A stretch of 64,000 bases of DNA from Streptomyces sp. AC550_RSS872 (GTDB lineage Bacteria; Actinomycetota; Actinomycetes; Streptomycetales; Streptomycetaceae): contig NZ_JAGMUL010000194.1 of the NCBI RefSeq assembly GCF_019049285.1, positions 36,783-100,782 on the forward strand, written 5' to 3'. Of this stretch, positions 52,264 to 61,134 are shown in pieces. Within the stretch, counting starts at the first letter, position 1; each line of letters starts with the position of its first letter. The notes below the pieces were generated by a model, which worked only from the letters and a program-made list of their open reading frames with translations, was not told the DNA's origin and ran no database searches. The position numbers and the translations under genes were made by a program.

Positions 52264-53229
52264 TCAATTGTGCACGCCCATACTGGCTGAATCCTTGGCC
52301 GATATCCATCCGTTCGCGGGCCTCCGCAGCCAGCCCTCCTCGGCCGCGACCTGGGCCGCAGCCCGTCGAAGGGTGTCGAACGCGGGGTGCGCGAGCCCCT
52401 TTCGCCACACCAGCGAAACGGGTGACAGCGGCACCGGATCGATCAAGGGACGCAGCACGGTCCGGGGCATGGGCGGGAAGTCCACGACGGCGAGCACGGG
52501 CGTGCGCGTCTTGGCCATGACCCGCTCGAACTCCTCGTCGCCCACGGCGAGCGGAGCGGGCGCCGCGACCTCGATGCCCCGCCCGTCGAACAGCCGGCGC
52601 GCGAGATCGGTCCACTCCGGGGTACGGGGGTTCCCGGCCCCGGCGTAGACGACCTCCCCCGCGAGCGCGGCGAGCGGTACCGCCTCCAGGGCCGCCAGCG
52701 GATGGTCCTCGGGGAGGAGGATCGCCATGGGCTCGTAGCGGACCGGCTGATGGTCGAGCCCCGCCCGCAGCGCCGGGTCCAGCCCCGCGAACCGTCCGAA
52801 GGACGCGTCCAGCCGCCCCGCCACCATCTCACCGGCCGCCCACGTCAGGCCGCTCTCGTAGCGCGCCATCAGCTCGTACTCGGGGGCGAGTTCGCGGGCC
52901 CGGTGCAGGACGCGGCGCGGGGTGCCCAGGCCCGGGGAGTTGAGGTCCACCAGCAGGGCGCGTGCCTGCCCGAAGGCGGCGAGCAGATCGTCCTGGGCCC
53001 GCAGGGCGCGGCGCGCGTACGGCACCAGCCGCTCGCCGTCACCCGTCAGCGTGACCTGCCGGGTCGTCCGTACGAACAACTCGGCGCCCAAGTCCCGCTC
53101 CAGCCGCCGTACGTCCCGGCTGAGCGCCTGCTGGGCGACGTACAGCCGCGCCGCGGCACGCGTGAAGTGCAGTTCCTCCGCAACGGCGAGGAACGCACGC
53201 AGGAGACGGGGGTCGAGGTGAGCGGGCAT
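52264..53229 (-). CDS. LysR-family transcriptional regulator
   Basis: 321 residues. The N-terminal LTTR winged helix (LDPRLLRAFLAVAEELHFTRAAARLYVAQQALSRDVRRLE) and the C-terminal periplasmic-binding-like effector domain are complete. It is divergent from an MFS exporter with 102 bp between starts, which contains a 7-bp inverted repeat with 11-bp spacer, so it most likely controls that exporter. ATG start at 53229. Effector unknown. Confidence 0.88.
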   Translation of the reverse strand: MPAHLDPRLLRAFLAVAEELHFTRAAARLYVAQQALSRDVRRLERDLGAELFVRTTRQVTLTGDGERLVPYARRALRAQDDLLAAFGQARALLVDLNSPGLGTPRRVLHRARELAPEYELMARYESGLTWAAGEMVAGRLDASFGRFAGLDPALRAGLDHQPVRYEPMAILLPEDHPLAALEAVPLAALAGEVVYAGAGNPRTPEWTDLARRLFDGRGIEVAAPAPLAVGDEEFERVMAKTRTPVLAVVDFPPMPRTVLRPLIDPVPLSPVSLVWRKGLAHPAFDTLRRAAAQVAAEEGWLRRPANGWISAKDSASMGVHN

Positions 53230-53305
53230 GCTGGGAAACCTACAGCTCACGCCCGTCTCACAACACAGGTGCGTGAATCCGCGCCCAGCAGGTGTTGGAC
53301 CCCGT

Positions 53306-53330
53306 GATCCACTCCGGACGACGGTGGATC
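53306..53330. promoter_or_regulatory. LysR-type operator candidate
   Basis: GATCCAC-N11-GTGGATC is a perfect 7-bp dyad with the 11-bp spacing typical of LysR sites (T-N11-A). It ends one base before the MFS start codon, an unusual position that could mean repression or an occlusion of the ribosome site. Confidence 0.55.
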
Positions 53331-53331
53331 C

Positions 53332-54657
53332 ATGCCGCAACCGCCGTACCGAGAAGCCCCGAAGACCTCGAACACGCAGAACACACCCGCCACCCCTCTC
53401 CTCACCGTCACCGCCGACGCCCTCGTCGCCGTCGACTTCGGCGCCCGCACGAAGAGCCGTCCCCCCGGCCCGTACCGCCGGCTCTTCACCCGTCCCGGCA
53501 CTCGCGCCTTCACCTTGGCGAACCTCACCGCCCGTCTGCCCATGGGCATGTTCAGCGTGAGCGCGGTCGTGATGATCGCCGGCACCCGGGGTTCGTACGC
53601 CCTCGCCGGCGCCGTAACCGCGACCGGCCTCGCGGCGACCGCGCTGGTCGCCCCCTGGACCGCGAGGCTCGTCGACCGGTACGGACAGGCGCGGGTCGCC
53701 GTACCCGCCACGCTCCTCGCCGCACTGGGCAGCCTCGCGCTGCTGCTGTGCGTGCGCTACGACGCCCCGGCCTGGACCCTCTTCGCCGCGTACGCCGCCA
53801 CCGCGACCACCCCCAACACCGGCGGCATGTCCCGCGCCCGCTGGGCCCATCTGCTGAAGGGCGACCCCGAGTCCCTGCACACGGCGAACTCCTTCGAGCA
53901 GGCCGCCGACGAACTGTGCTTCATGCTGGGCCCGGTGCTCGCGGCCTTCCTGTGCGGGACGCTGTTCCCGGAGGCGGGGACGCTGGCCGGCGTGGTGCTG
54001 CTGGTGACGGGTGTGCTGGCCTTCGCGGCACAGCGCTCGACCGAGCCGCCGACGCCGCCCCGGGACCGCACGGGTGCGGCGGCCCGTACGACCGCGCCGT
54101 CCCCGCTGCGCGCCCCCGGCATGCCCGGGCTGCTCGCCGTCTGCCTCGCCATGGGCGCGGTGTTCGGCGCGACAGAGGTCGTCACCCTCGCGTTCGCCGA
54201 CGCGCAGGGCCACCGTACGGCCGCGGGCGCGGTCCTGGCGCTTCAGGCGGCCGGATCCTGCGCGGCGGGCCTCCTGTACGGCCGGCTCAAGCTCTCCGGC
54301 CCCGCCGAGCACCGCTATCCCCGGTGCATAGCGGCGATGACCGCGCTGCTGACGCTGCCCCTGCTGGCTGCCACCCTCACCGGCTCGCTGGCCCTGCTCT
54401 CACTCGCCCTGCTGATCGCCGGCATGGCCACGGCCCCAACCATGATCATCAACATGAGCCTGGTCCAGCAACGCACTCCGCCCGCCCGCCTGAACGAGGG
54501 CATGACCCTCGCCGTGACCGCCCTCCTGGGCGGAATCGCCTGCGGCAGCGCGATCGGAGGCTGGGTGGTGGAGCACCTGACGCCGGCAGCCGCCTACGGA
54601 GTTCCCCTCACCGCAGCGGCGGCAGCACTCCTCATCACCCTGGCAGCAACCCCCTGA
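53332..54657 (+). CDS. MFS transporter
   Basis: 441 residues with a polar N-terminal tail of about 55 residues and 12 transmembrane helices (first at LANLTARLPMGMFSVSAVVMI; RLVDRYGQARVAVPATLLAALG marks motif A). The class resembles small aromatic-compound or drug exporters. Divergent LysR regulator. The start at ATG 53332 abuts a perfect dyad; an alternative internal start is possible. Confidence 0.85.
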   Translation: MPQPPYREAPKTSNTQNTPATPLLTVTADALVAVDFGARTKSRPPGPYRRLFTRPGTRAFTLANLTARLPMGMFSVSAVVMIAGTRGSYALAGAVTATGLAATALVAPWTARLVDRYGQARVAVPATLLAALGSLALLLCVRYDAPAWTLFAAYAATATTPNTGGMSRARWAHLLKGDPESLHTANSFEQAADELCFMLGPVLAAFLCGTLFPEAGTLAGVVLLVTGVLAFAAQRSTEPPTPPRDRTGAAARTTAPSPLRAPGMPGLLAVCLAMGAVFGATEVVTLAFADAQGHRTAAGAVLALQAAGSCAAGLLYGRLKLSGPAEHRYPRCIAAMTALLTLPLLAATLTGSLALLSLALLIAGMATAPTMIINMSLVQQRTPPARLNEGMTLAVTALLGGIACGSAIGGWVVEHLTPAAAYGVPLTAAAAALLITLAATP

Positions 54658-54706
54658 GTGCCACCGCCCCATTGACTCGCCCCGACGGCGCACATACCTT
54701 CGCCAA

Positions 54707-54743
54707 TCGAAGCGCTTCGACACAATTGATCGAAACGATTCGA
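54707..54743. promoter_or_regulatory. Paired LacI-family operators before GH31 gene
   Basis: Two sites: TCGAAGCGCTTCGA (54707-54720, perfect 14-bp palindrome) and TCGAAACGATTCGA (54730-54743, one mismatched pair), centres 23 bp apart, that is two helical turns. They lie 40 to 77 bp upstream of the GH31 start. The central CG and arm sequence are typical for LacI/GalR repressors, and such a gene is co-transcribed downstream. Confidence 0.75.
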
Positions 54744-54783
54744 CAGGACCGAGGACCGGACCGGACGCTGCGAGGGACCCCAC

Positions 54784-57036
54784 ATGAAGTTCACCGACGG
54801 CTACTGGCTGCTGCGCGAAGGCGTCACCGCCGCCTATCCGGCCGAAGTCCTGGACGTCACCGAGTCGGACGGCGTCCTGGAGATCCACGCGCCGACCCGG
54901 CCCATCCGCTCGCGCGGCGACCTGATGACGGGACCGGTCATGACGATCAACGCCCACACCCCGATGCCCGACGTGATCGGTCTCACCCTCACGCACTTCA
55001 GCGGTGAACAGCCGCGCGGCCCCGAGTTCGAGCTCACCGAGTCGGCGCAGACGGTCCCGCAGATCTCGTACGACGACGAGCACGCGACCCTGACCTCCGG
55101 AGCGCTGTCGGTCCGGGTCGCCCGCGCCGGTTCCTGGCAGGTCGACTTCCTGGCGGGCGGCCGCACCCTCACCTCCAGCGGTCCCAAGAGCATGGGCATC
55201 ATGCGGGACGCGAGCGGGGCGCACTATCTGCGCGAGCAGCTGGGTCTCGGTGTCGGTACGGCCGTCTACGGTCTCGGCGAGCGCTTCGGCCCGCTGGTCA
55301 AGAACGGGCAGGTCGTCGACATCTGGCAGGCCGACGGCGGCACGTCCAGCGAGCAGGCGTACAAGAACGTGCCGTTCTTCCTGACCGACTCGGGCTACGG
55401 CGTCTTCGTCGACCACCCGGGCAAGGTCTCCTTCGAGGTGGCCTCGGAGGTCGTCTCCCGGGTGCAGTTCAGCGCGGAGACCCAGGAGCTGACGTACTAC
55501 GTCATCTACGGCCCGACCCCGAAGGACATCCTCCGCAAGTACACGGCCCTGACCGGCCGCCCCGCGCTGCCGCCCGCGTGGTCCTTCGGCCTGTGGCTGT
55601 CGACGTCCTTCACCACGTCGTACGACGAGGAGACGGTGACGTCGTTCGTGGACGGCATGCGGGAGCGTGAACTGCCGCTGTCGGTCTTCCACTTCGACTG
55701 CTTCTGGATGCGGGAGTTCCACTGGTGCGACTTCCAGTGGGACCCGCGCGTCTTCCCCGATCCCGAGGGGATGCTGGCCCGGCTGAAGGCGAGGGACCTG
55801 CGGATCTGTGTCTGGATCAACCCGTACATCGCCCAGCGCTCCCCGCTGTTCGCGGAAGGCAAGGAGCTGGGGTACCTGCTGAAGCGGCCGGACGGGAGCG
55901 TCTGGCAGTGGGATCTGTGGCAGCCGGGCATGGCGCTGGTCGACTTCACCCTGCCGGCCGCCCGCGACTGGTACGCGGCGAAGCTGGAGGCGCTGCTCGC
56001 GCAGGGCGTCGACTGCTTCAAGACCGACTTCGGCGAGCGGGTGCCGGTCGACGTGGTGTGGTCGGACGGCTCCGACCCGGAGCGGATGCACAACTACTAC
56101 ACGTACCTGTACAACAGCACCGTCTTCGACGTGCTGCGCAAGCACCGCGGCGAGGAGGAGGCGGTGGTCTTCGCGCGCTCGGCGACCGCGGGCAGCCAGA
56201 AGTTCCCCGTGCACTGGGGCGGCGACTGCGAGGCCACGTACGAGTCGATGGCGGAGTCGCTGCGCGGCGGCCTCTCCCTGGGGCTGTCCGGCTTCGGGTA
56301 CTGGAGCCATGACATCGGCGGCTTCGAGGGCACGCCGTCGGCCGCGCTGTTCAAGCGGTGGCTGGCGTTCGGGCTGCTGTCCTCGCACAGCCGGCTGCAC
56401 GGGTCGTCGTCGTACCGGGTGCCGTGGCTGTTCGACGAGGAGTCGGTGGACGTGGCCCGCCACTTCACCCGGCTGAAGCTGCGCCTGATGCCCTATCTCT
56501 ACGAGGCCGCCCGTACCGCCCACACCGAGGGTGTGCCGATGATGCGGGCGATGGTGCTGGAGTTCCCCGACGATCCCGGGTGCGCGCATCTGGAGCGGCA
56601 GTACATGCTCGGGCCCGACCTGCTGGTGGCGCCCGTCTTCAGCGACGAGGGCGACGTCTCGTACTACGTCCCCGAGGGCACCTGGACCGACTTCCTCAGC
56701 GGGCGGACGGTGACCGGGCCGCGCTGGGTGCGCGAACGGCACGACTTCACCAGTGTGCCGCTGCTGGTGCGGCCGGGCGCGGTGATCCCGGTGGGCGCGG
56801 TGGACGACCGGCCCGACTACGACCATGCCGACGGGGTGACGCTGCGGGCGTTCGGGCTGGAGCGGGGCGCGCAGGTGACGGTGCGGGTCGGGGAGGTGGC
56901 CTACACCGTCGTACGGGAAGGGGACACCTTGCGGGCGTCGTGCGGTGACCCGGCCGCGCCCTGGGGGCTGGCGGCGGGCGAGCGCGAGGTGCGGGCGCAG
57001 GCGGGGACCGGGTTTCTCTCCCTGGAGCTGGGCTGA
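54784..57036 (+). CDS. Alpha-xylosidase / GH31 glycoside hydrolase
   Basis: 750 residues, without signal peptide. The GH31 N-terminal beta domain (up to about 250) is followed by the barrel with nucleophile Asp415 (KTDFGERVP) and acid/base Asp481 in VHWGGDCEATYESM; HDIGGFEG follows. KTDFGE and the overall match to YicI indicate alpha-xylosidase rather than alpha-glucosidase (which has GxWxDMNE-like context). It would release xylose from xyloglucan oligosaccharides inside the cell. ATG start. The stop overlaps the LacI regulator start (TGATG), and paired LacI sites precede the gene. No transporter adjoins. Confidence 0.93.
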   Translation: MKFTDGYWLLREGVTAAYPAEVLDVTESDGVLEIHAPTRPIRSRGDLMTGPVMTINAHTPMPDVIGLTLTHFSGEQPRGPEFELTESAQTVPQISYDDEHATLTSGALSVRVARAGSWQVDFLAGGRTLTSSGPKSMGIMRDASGAHYLREQLGLGVGTAVYGLGERFGPLVKNGQVVDIWQADGGTSSEQAYKNVPFFLTDSGYGVFVDHPGKVSFEVASEVVSRVQFSAETQELTYYVIYGPTPKDILRKYTALTGRPALPPAWSFGLWLSTSFTTSYDEETVTSFVDGMRERELPLSVFHFDCFWMREFHWCDFQWDPRVFPDPEGMLARLKARDLRICVWINPYIAQRSPLFAEGKELGYLLKRPDGSVWQWDLWQPGMALVDFTLPAARDWYAAKLEALLAQGVDCFKTDFGERVPVDVVWSDGSDPERMHNYYTYLYNSTVFDVLRKHRGEEEAVVFARSATAGSQKFPVHWGGDCEATYESMAESLRGGLSLGLSGFGYWSHDIGGFEGTPSAALFKRWLAFGLLSSHSRLHGSSSYRVPWLFDEESVDVARHFTRLKLRLMPYLYEAARTAHTEGVPMMRAMVLEFPDDPGCAHLERQYMLGPDLLVAPVFSDEGDVSYYVPEGTWTDFLSGRTVTGPRWVRERHDFTSVPLLVRPGAVIPVGAVDDRPDYDHADGVTLRAFGLERGAQVTVRVGEVAYTVVREGDTLRASCGDPAAPWGLAAGEREVRAQAGTGFLSLELG

Positions 57037-58046
57037 TGGTGAAGATCACGGACGTGGCGCGGCATGCCGGGGTCTCCGCCAGCACCGTGTCGTATGTGCT
57101 CAGCGGCAAGCGTCCGATCTCCGAGGAGACCCGGCGCCGTGTCGAGGAGTCCATCCGCCGGCTCGGCTACCGCCCGCACGCCGGCGCCCGCGCGCTGGCC
57201 GGCCGCAGTTCGAACGTGCTGGCCCTGGCGGTGCCGCTGCGGCCGGGCATCGACGTGCCGGTGGCGATGCGGTTCGCGGTGGCGGTGGTGACCACGGCCC
57301 GGCGCCATGGCCATGACGTGCTGCTGCTGACCCAGGAGGAGGGCGAGGAGGGGCTGCGGCGAGTCGTGGACACGGCGTTGGTGGACGGCCTGATCGTCAT
57401 GGACGTGCAGCTGGACGATGCGCGCCCGGCGCTGTTACGCGGCCTGGACCGGCCGTCGGTGATGATCGGCTTCCCGGCGGATCCGGAGGGTCTGACCTGC
57501 ATCGACCTGGACTTCAAGGCGGCCGGTGAGGCGTGTGTGGAGCATCTGGCGCGGCTCGGCCACCGGGCGGTGGCGCTGGTGGGGTCGCCGCCGGAGGTGT
57601 ATGTCCGGGGGACGGCGTTCGCCCAGCGGGTGATGCGCGGCTTCACGGCCGCCGCGGACCGGGGGCGGCTCGCCTCCGCCGTGCACCCCTGCGAGGCCTC
57701 GCCCGCCGCGGCGCGCGTGGTCGCCGAGCGACTGCTGCGGGAGCAGCCGGGGTTGACGGGGGTCGTCGTCCACAACGAGGCGGTCCTGGAGCCGCTGATC
57801 GACGCGTTCGAGGAACTGGGCCTGCGGGTGCCGGCCGACCTGTCGGTCACCGCGATCTGCCCGGACGAGCTCGCCGCGTCGCTGCGGGTGCCGGTCACGT
57901 CGATCGCGCTGCCCGCCGACGAGGTCGGTGCGCAGGCCGTGGAGCTGCTGATGAAGAAGCTGAACGGGACGGCCGTACCGGAGGCGACGCTGCTGCCGCC
58001 GAGGATGACGGAGCGGGGGAGCACAGCGCCGCGGGCGGTCGCGTGA
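57036..58046 (+). CDS. LacI-family repressor with TTA codon
   Basis: 336 residues. Helix-turn-helix and hinge (KITDVARHAGVSASTVSYVLSGKRPIS) followed by a periplasmic-binding-protein-like sugar domain. The overlap with the GH31 gene makes it the autoregulated repressor of that unit, probably responding to an alpha-xyloside. Codon 134 is TTA (57435-57437), so the bldA tRNA is needed for full translation and the repressor may be low in young mycelium. The last codons resemble a degenerate unit of the 35-bp tandem array that follows. Confidence 0.88.
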   Translation: MVKITDVARHAGVSASTVSYVLSGKRPISEETRRRVEESIRRLGYRPHAGARALAGRSSNVLALAVPLRPGIDVPVAMRFAVAVVTTARRHGHDVLLLTQEEGEEGLRRVVDTALVDGLIVMDVQLDDARPALLRGLDRPSVMIGFPADPEGLTCIDLDFKAAGEACVEHLARLGHRAVALVGSPPEVYVRGTAFAQRVMRGFTAAADRGRLASAVHPCEASPAAARVVAERLLREQPGLTGVVVHNEAVLEPLIDAFEELGLRVPADLSVTAICPDELAASLRVPVTSIALPADEVGAQAVELLMKKLNGTAVPEATLLPPRMTERGSTAPRAVA

Positions 58047-58083
58047 GGGGGCTCGGGTCGGCGCAAGGGCGGTCGCGTAAGGA

Positions 58084-58515
58084 GGGCACGGGTCGGCGCC
58101 GCGGGCTTCGCGTAAGCAGGGCACGGATCGGCGCCGCGGGCAGTCACGCAAGAGCACACAGACCACCGCCACAGGCAGCCACGCAAAAGGGCACAGACCG
58201 CCGCCACGGGCAGTCACGCAAAAGGGCACAGACCGCCGCCACGGGCAGTCGCGCAAAAGGGCACGGATCGGCGCCGCGGGCTTCGCGTAAGCAGGGCACG
58301 GATCGGCGCCGCGGGCAGCCACCCAAGAGCACACAAACCACCGCCACAGGCAGCCACGCAAAAGGGCACGGGTCGGCGCCGCGGGCTTCGCGTAAGCAGG
58401 GCACGGATCGGCGCCGCGGGCAGTCACGCAAGAGCACACAAACCGCCGCCACAGGCAGCCACCCAAGAACACACAGACCATCGCCACAGGCAGTCACGCA
58501 AAAGGGCACGGGTGA
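58084..58515. repeat. 35-bp tandem repeat array, about 12 copies
   Basis: Twelve complete 35-bp units and a partial one (from 58504) stand head to tail. The unit consensus is GGGCACGGATCGGCGCCGCG then GGCAGTCACGCAAAA. Variants fall into classes (GGAT or GGGT; CACAGACC; TTCGCGTAAGCA in the second half) in an order that itself repeats about every eight units, so it grew by duplication of blocks. A degenerate unit precedes it at 58049-58083, and the end of the LacI gene looks like another. No spacers, so not a CRISPR array. Confidence 0.85.
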
Positions 58516-58555
58516 GGGCGCGGTGTCGCGATGAGTTCTGGGCAGGACGGGAGTC

Positions 58556-58600
58556 TGTCGTGGTGACCGGCGTAGGACGGCTACGACGGTCACCACGACA
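58556..58600. promoter_or_regulatory. Long imperfect hairpin/operator before DUF899 gene
   Basis: TGTCGTGGTGACCG pairs exactly with CGGTCACCACGACA (14 bp), and inside it CGTAG-GACGG-CTACG continues the stem after one G/A mismatch. The 45-bp dyad ends 21 bp before the ATG. It may be an operator for an unknown regulator or an mRNA leader structure; no U-tract follows. Confidence 0.55.
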
Positions 58601-58621
58601 CGACACGCCACGGAGGACGCC

Positions 58622-59404
58622 ATGACGACCACGCCGGACGAACCGAACACCGAGCTGGCCGGCCGCCCGCCCGTCGTCGACCTGGCCACCTGGCAGGCCG
58701 CCCGGGACGAGCTGCTGGTCCGCGAGAAGGCGCACACCCGCGAGGGCGACGCCATCGCCGCGGCCCGCCGGCGGCTGCCGATGGTGGAGTTCGACGGGAC
58801 CGTCGAGGTCGTCGGGCCCGACGGGCCGGTGCGGTTCCTGGACCTGTTCGATGGGCGCGACGAGCTCGTGGTCTACAAGCACATGTGGTACGACGGCGCA
58901 CCGCACCAGGGGCAGTGCGAGGGCTGCACCACCACGGCCTGGCATCTGAAGGACGCCCTCTACCTCAACGCCCGCGGTGTGTCGTTCGCCGTCCTGACCA
59001 CGGGCCGCTGGGACGAGGTGGCCGCCTACGTGGAGTTCATGGGTTACACCCAGCCCTGGTACTCGGTGCGCGGCGTGGACGGGCCGGTCGGCGGCGACAT
59101 GGGGTACCTCACCAGCTACCTGCGCGACGGTGACCGCGTCTTCCTCACCTACTCCACGACGGGCCGCGGCAACGAGCGGGTCAACGGCTCCCTCGGCCTG
59201 CTCGACATGACGCCCTACGGCCGCGGCGAGGCCTGGGAGGACAACCCCGAGGGCCGGCCCAAGGGTGGCGACGCGTGCTGGTCCTGGCGCACGGACGCGG
59301 ACGGAAACGCCACCTGGGGCCCGACCAGCCGCCCCGTACCCCAGTGGACCCGCCCCGGCGCGACCCCCGTGGACACCCTCGGCCGACAGGGCCACCACCA
59401 CTGA
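58622..59404 (+). CDS. DUF899 thioredoxin-like protein
   Basis: 260 residues of the DUF899 family, a thioredoxin-fold group common in actinomycetes. Typical blocks: ELLVREKAHTREGDAIAAARRRLPMV near residue 30 and YKHMWY...QCEGCTTTAWHL around 88-110, where a CxxC (CEGC) sits at the usual redox site. The C-terminal tail ends in His-His-His. No function is established; dioxygenase-like and redox roles have been proposed. ATG start with GGAGG seven bases upstream. A long hairpin lies in its leader. Confidence 0.82.
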   Translation: MTTTPDEPNTELAGRPPVVDLATWQAARDELLVREKAHTREGDAIAAARRRLPMVEFDGTVEVVGPDGPVRFLDLFDGRDELVVYKHMWYDGAPHQGQCEGCTTTAWHLKDALYLNARGVSFAVLTTGRWDEVAAYVEFMGYTQPWYSVRGVDGPVGGDMGYLTSYLRDGDRVFLTYSTTGRGNERVNGSLGLLDMTPYGRGEAWEDNPEGRPKGGDACWSWRTDADGNATWGPTSRPVPQWTRPGATPVDTLGRQGHHH

Positions 59405-59480
59405 CGCGCTTTCACCTGCGGCGCCCCCGCCTCGAGATCGACGACGGGGGTGGAGCCACCGCGCGCCGGCCCACGGGAAC

Positions 59481-61073
59481 TCAGCACGAGAGCGGCTTGC
59501 GCCACGAGCACTCGACGTCGGCCTTCGCCTCGCTCCTGAGCGTGGCGGCCGGCGTCGCGGCCTCGGCGGTCGAGCGCGCCAGCGTCACCACGATGGCGTC
59601 CTCCAGGGGCTTCACGGACGAGGCCAGATAGTTGTTCAGGACGATGCCGTAGACGAGTTCCCGCCCGTCAGCGCCGGTGACGTACCCGGACAGACCCGAC
59701 GCGCCCGTCAACGACCCTGTCTTGGCACGGGCGTTGAGCGCGGCAGGCGTCCCGCACATCCGTGAGCGCAGGGTGCCGCCGACGAACCGGTCGGGGTCGC
59801 AGGCGACGGGCAGCGAGCGGTGCCAGTCGGCGTACCAGGGCTCGGCGCGCACGGCGAGGAGCAGTTCGACGAGCTGCCCGGCGGGGAAGTTGTCCATCCG
59901 CGAGAGCCCCGACCCGTCGACCTGCCGCACCTTCCCGGCGTCGACGCCGACGCCCTTGAGGTACCCGCTGATCGCCGCGAGCCCGGCGCTCCAGCTCCCC
60001 TGCCGCGACGCCTCGTACCCCATGGCCTTCGTGAGGATCTCGGCGTGCATGTTGTTGGACAGTTTCATGAACGGGATGAGCAGTTCCCTCAGGGGCATGG
60101 ACCGATGGGAGGCCAGCTCCACAGCCGTACCGGGCGTCTGCCGCCCCAGCCGGGTGGGGCCGCTCACTCTGACCCCGTGCTCCGCGAGCGCGTCCCGGAA
60201 GACGGCGGCGGCGTATCCGGTGGGCTCCCACACGGTGGCCCACTCCTTGGCACCTGCCCCGCCGACCGGGGTCGTCCCGCTGACCACGATCGTGTTCGTG
60301 CCGTGCTCCCGCTCGACGGTGAGATCGTTCGCCCCGCCGGCGGCGACGGTCGTGGCCCGTACGTCGATGTCGACGTAGTCGGTGTCGGGGGTGACGGACA
60401 CGACCGGCTCGTCACCGGCCGCCTTCCCCGGCGCGACCGTGACGATCACGGTCCCGGTGTCGTAGTCGGTGTCCGGCGCCACGCTCAACGCGCTGATCTG
60501 CGCGGAGTAGTAGGAGGACTCGTCGTCGGCGGCCCAGGACCGCCCGAGCCGTACGTCGTCGAACCGGGTGTCGTCGGCGAGCAGCCGCCCGTCCACGCGG
60601 GTGATCCCCGCCGCGGCGATGCGCGCGGCCAGTTCGTCGTAGTCGTCGGCGAGCAGGGTCGGGTCGCCGGTGCCGCGCAGATACAGGTCGCCGCGCAGCA
60701 CGGAGCCGTGCCGCCGTCCGGTGGCCAGCACATCGGTGGTGAACCGGTACTCCGGCCCGAGGATCTCCATGGCCGCCGCCGAGGTGGCGAGCTTGGTGTT
60801 GGAGGCGGGCATCAGCCTGGTGGACGGCAGGTGCTGGTAGAGGAGTTCACCGGTGCCGGCGTCCGCGATCACCACGCTCGCCACACCGCCCTCCATCCGC
60901 GCATCGCCCAGGATGGTGTCGACGGCCTCCGGCAGGCCGGTACGGTCAGCGTCCGCACCGGCCTGCGCGCCGGGCCCCAGAACAGCGGCGACGAGCGCCA
61001 CGACTGCGGGCCAAATCCACGTTCTTCCCCGGGAGTTGAAACCTCTCCCGGACGTTCTCACGGGTTCGCTCAT
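59481..61073 (-). CDS. D-alanyl-D-alanine carboxypeptidase/endopeptidase, PBP4 (S13)
   Basis: 530 residues with an N-terminal signal sequence or anchor (WPAVVALVAAVLGPGAQAG). The penicillin-binding motifs are SxxK at Ser91-Lys94 (ASNTK), SNN (KLSNNM) and KTG (AKTGSLTG), with the long S13 insertion between the first two. It trims peptidoglycan stem peptides outside the membrane (class C low-molecular-mass PBP). ATG start at 61073. Convergent with the DUF899 gene. A dacB-type symbol is plausible but not specific. Confidence 0.92.
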   Translation of the reverse strand: MSEPVRTSGRGFNSRGRTWIWPAVVALVAAVLGPGAQAGADADRTGLPEAVDTILGDARMEGGVASVVIADAGTGELLYQHLPSTRLMPASNTKLATSAAAMEILGPEYRFTTDVLATGRRHGSVLRGDLYLRGTGDPTLLADDYDELAARIAAAGITRVDGRLLADDTRFDDVRLGRSWAADDESSYYSAQISALSVAPDTDYDTGTVIVTVAPGKAAGDEPVVSVTPDTDYVDIDVRATTVAAGGANDLTVEREHGTNTIVVSGTTPVGGAGAKEWATVWEPTGYAAAVFRDALAEHGVRVSGPTRLGRQTPGTAVELASHRSMPLRELLIPFMKLSNNMHAEILTKAMGYEASRQGSWSAGLAAISGYLKGVGVDAGKVRQVDGSGLSRMDNFPAGQLVELLLAVRAEPWYADWHRSLPVACDPDRFVGGTLRSRMCGTPAALNARAKTGSLTGASGLSGYVTGADGRELVYGIVLNNYLASSVKPLEDAIVVTLARSTAEAATPAATLRSEAKADVECSWRKPLSC

Positions 61074-61134
61074 GCTTCAGCAGCATCCCGGACAACCGCC
61101 CCCCGCAACAGAGCGCCTCGCTCCCGCGGCCGGC

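Larger units (their letters stand above)
58047..58621. other. Intergenic region dominated by 35-bp tandem array
   Basis: 575 bp without a gene. The first part is a tandem array (separate entry), the second (58541-58621) has a long hairpin and the DUF899 gene's GGAGG site. Frames through the array give repetitive Ala/Pro/Cys peptides on both strands and are not coding. Confidence 0.7.

Noticed and set aside
58084..58515. CRISPR array
   Set aside because: Units follow each other without unique spacers and no cas genes are near; it is a simple tandem repeat.
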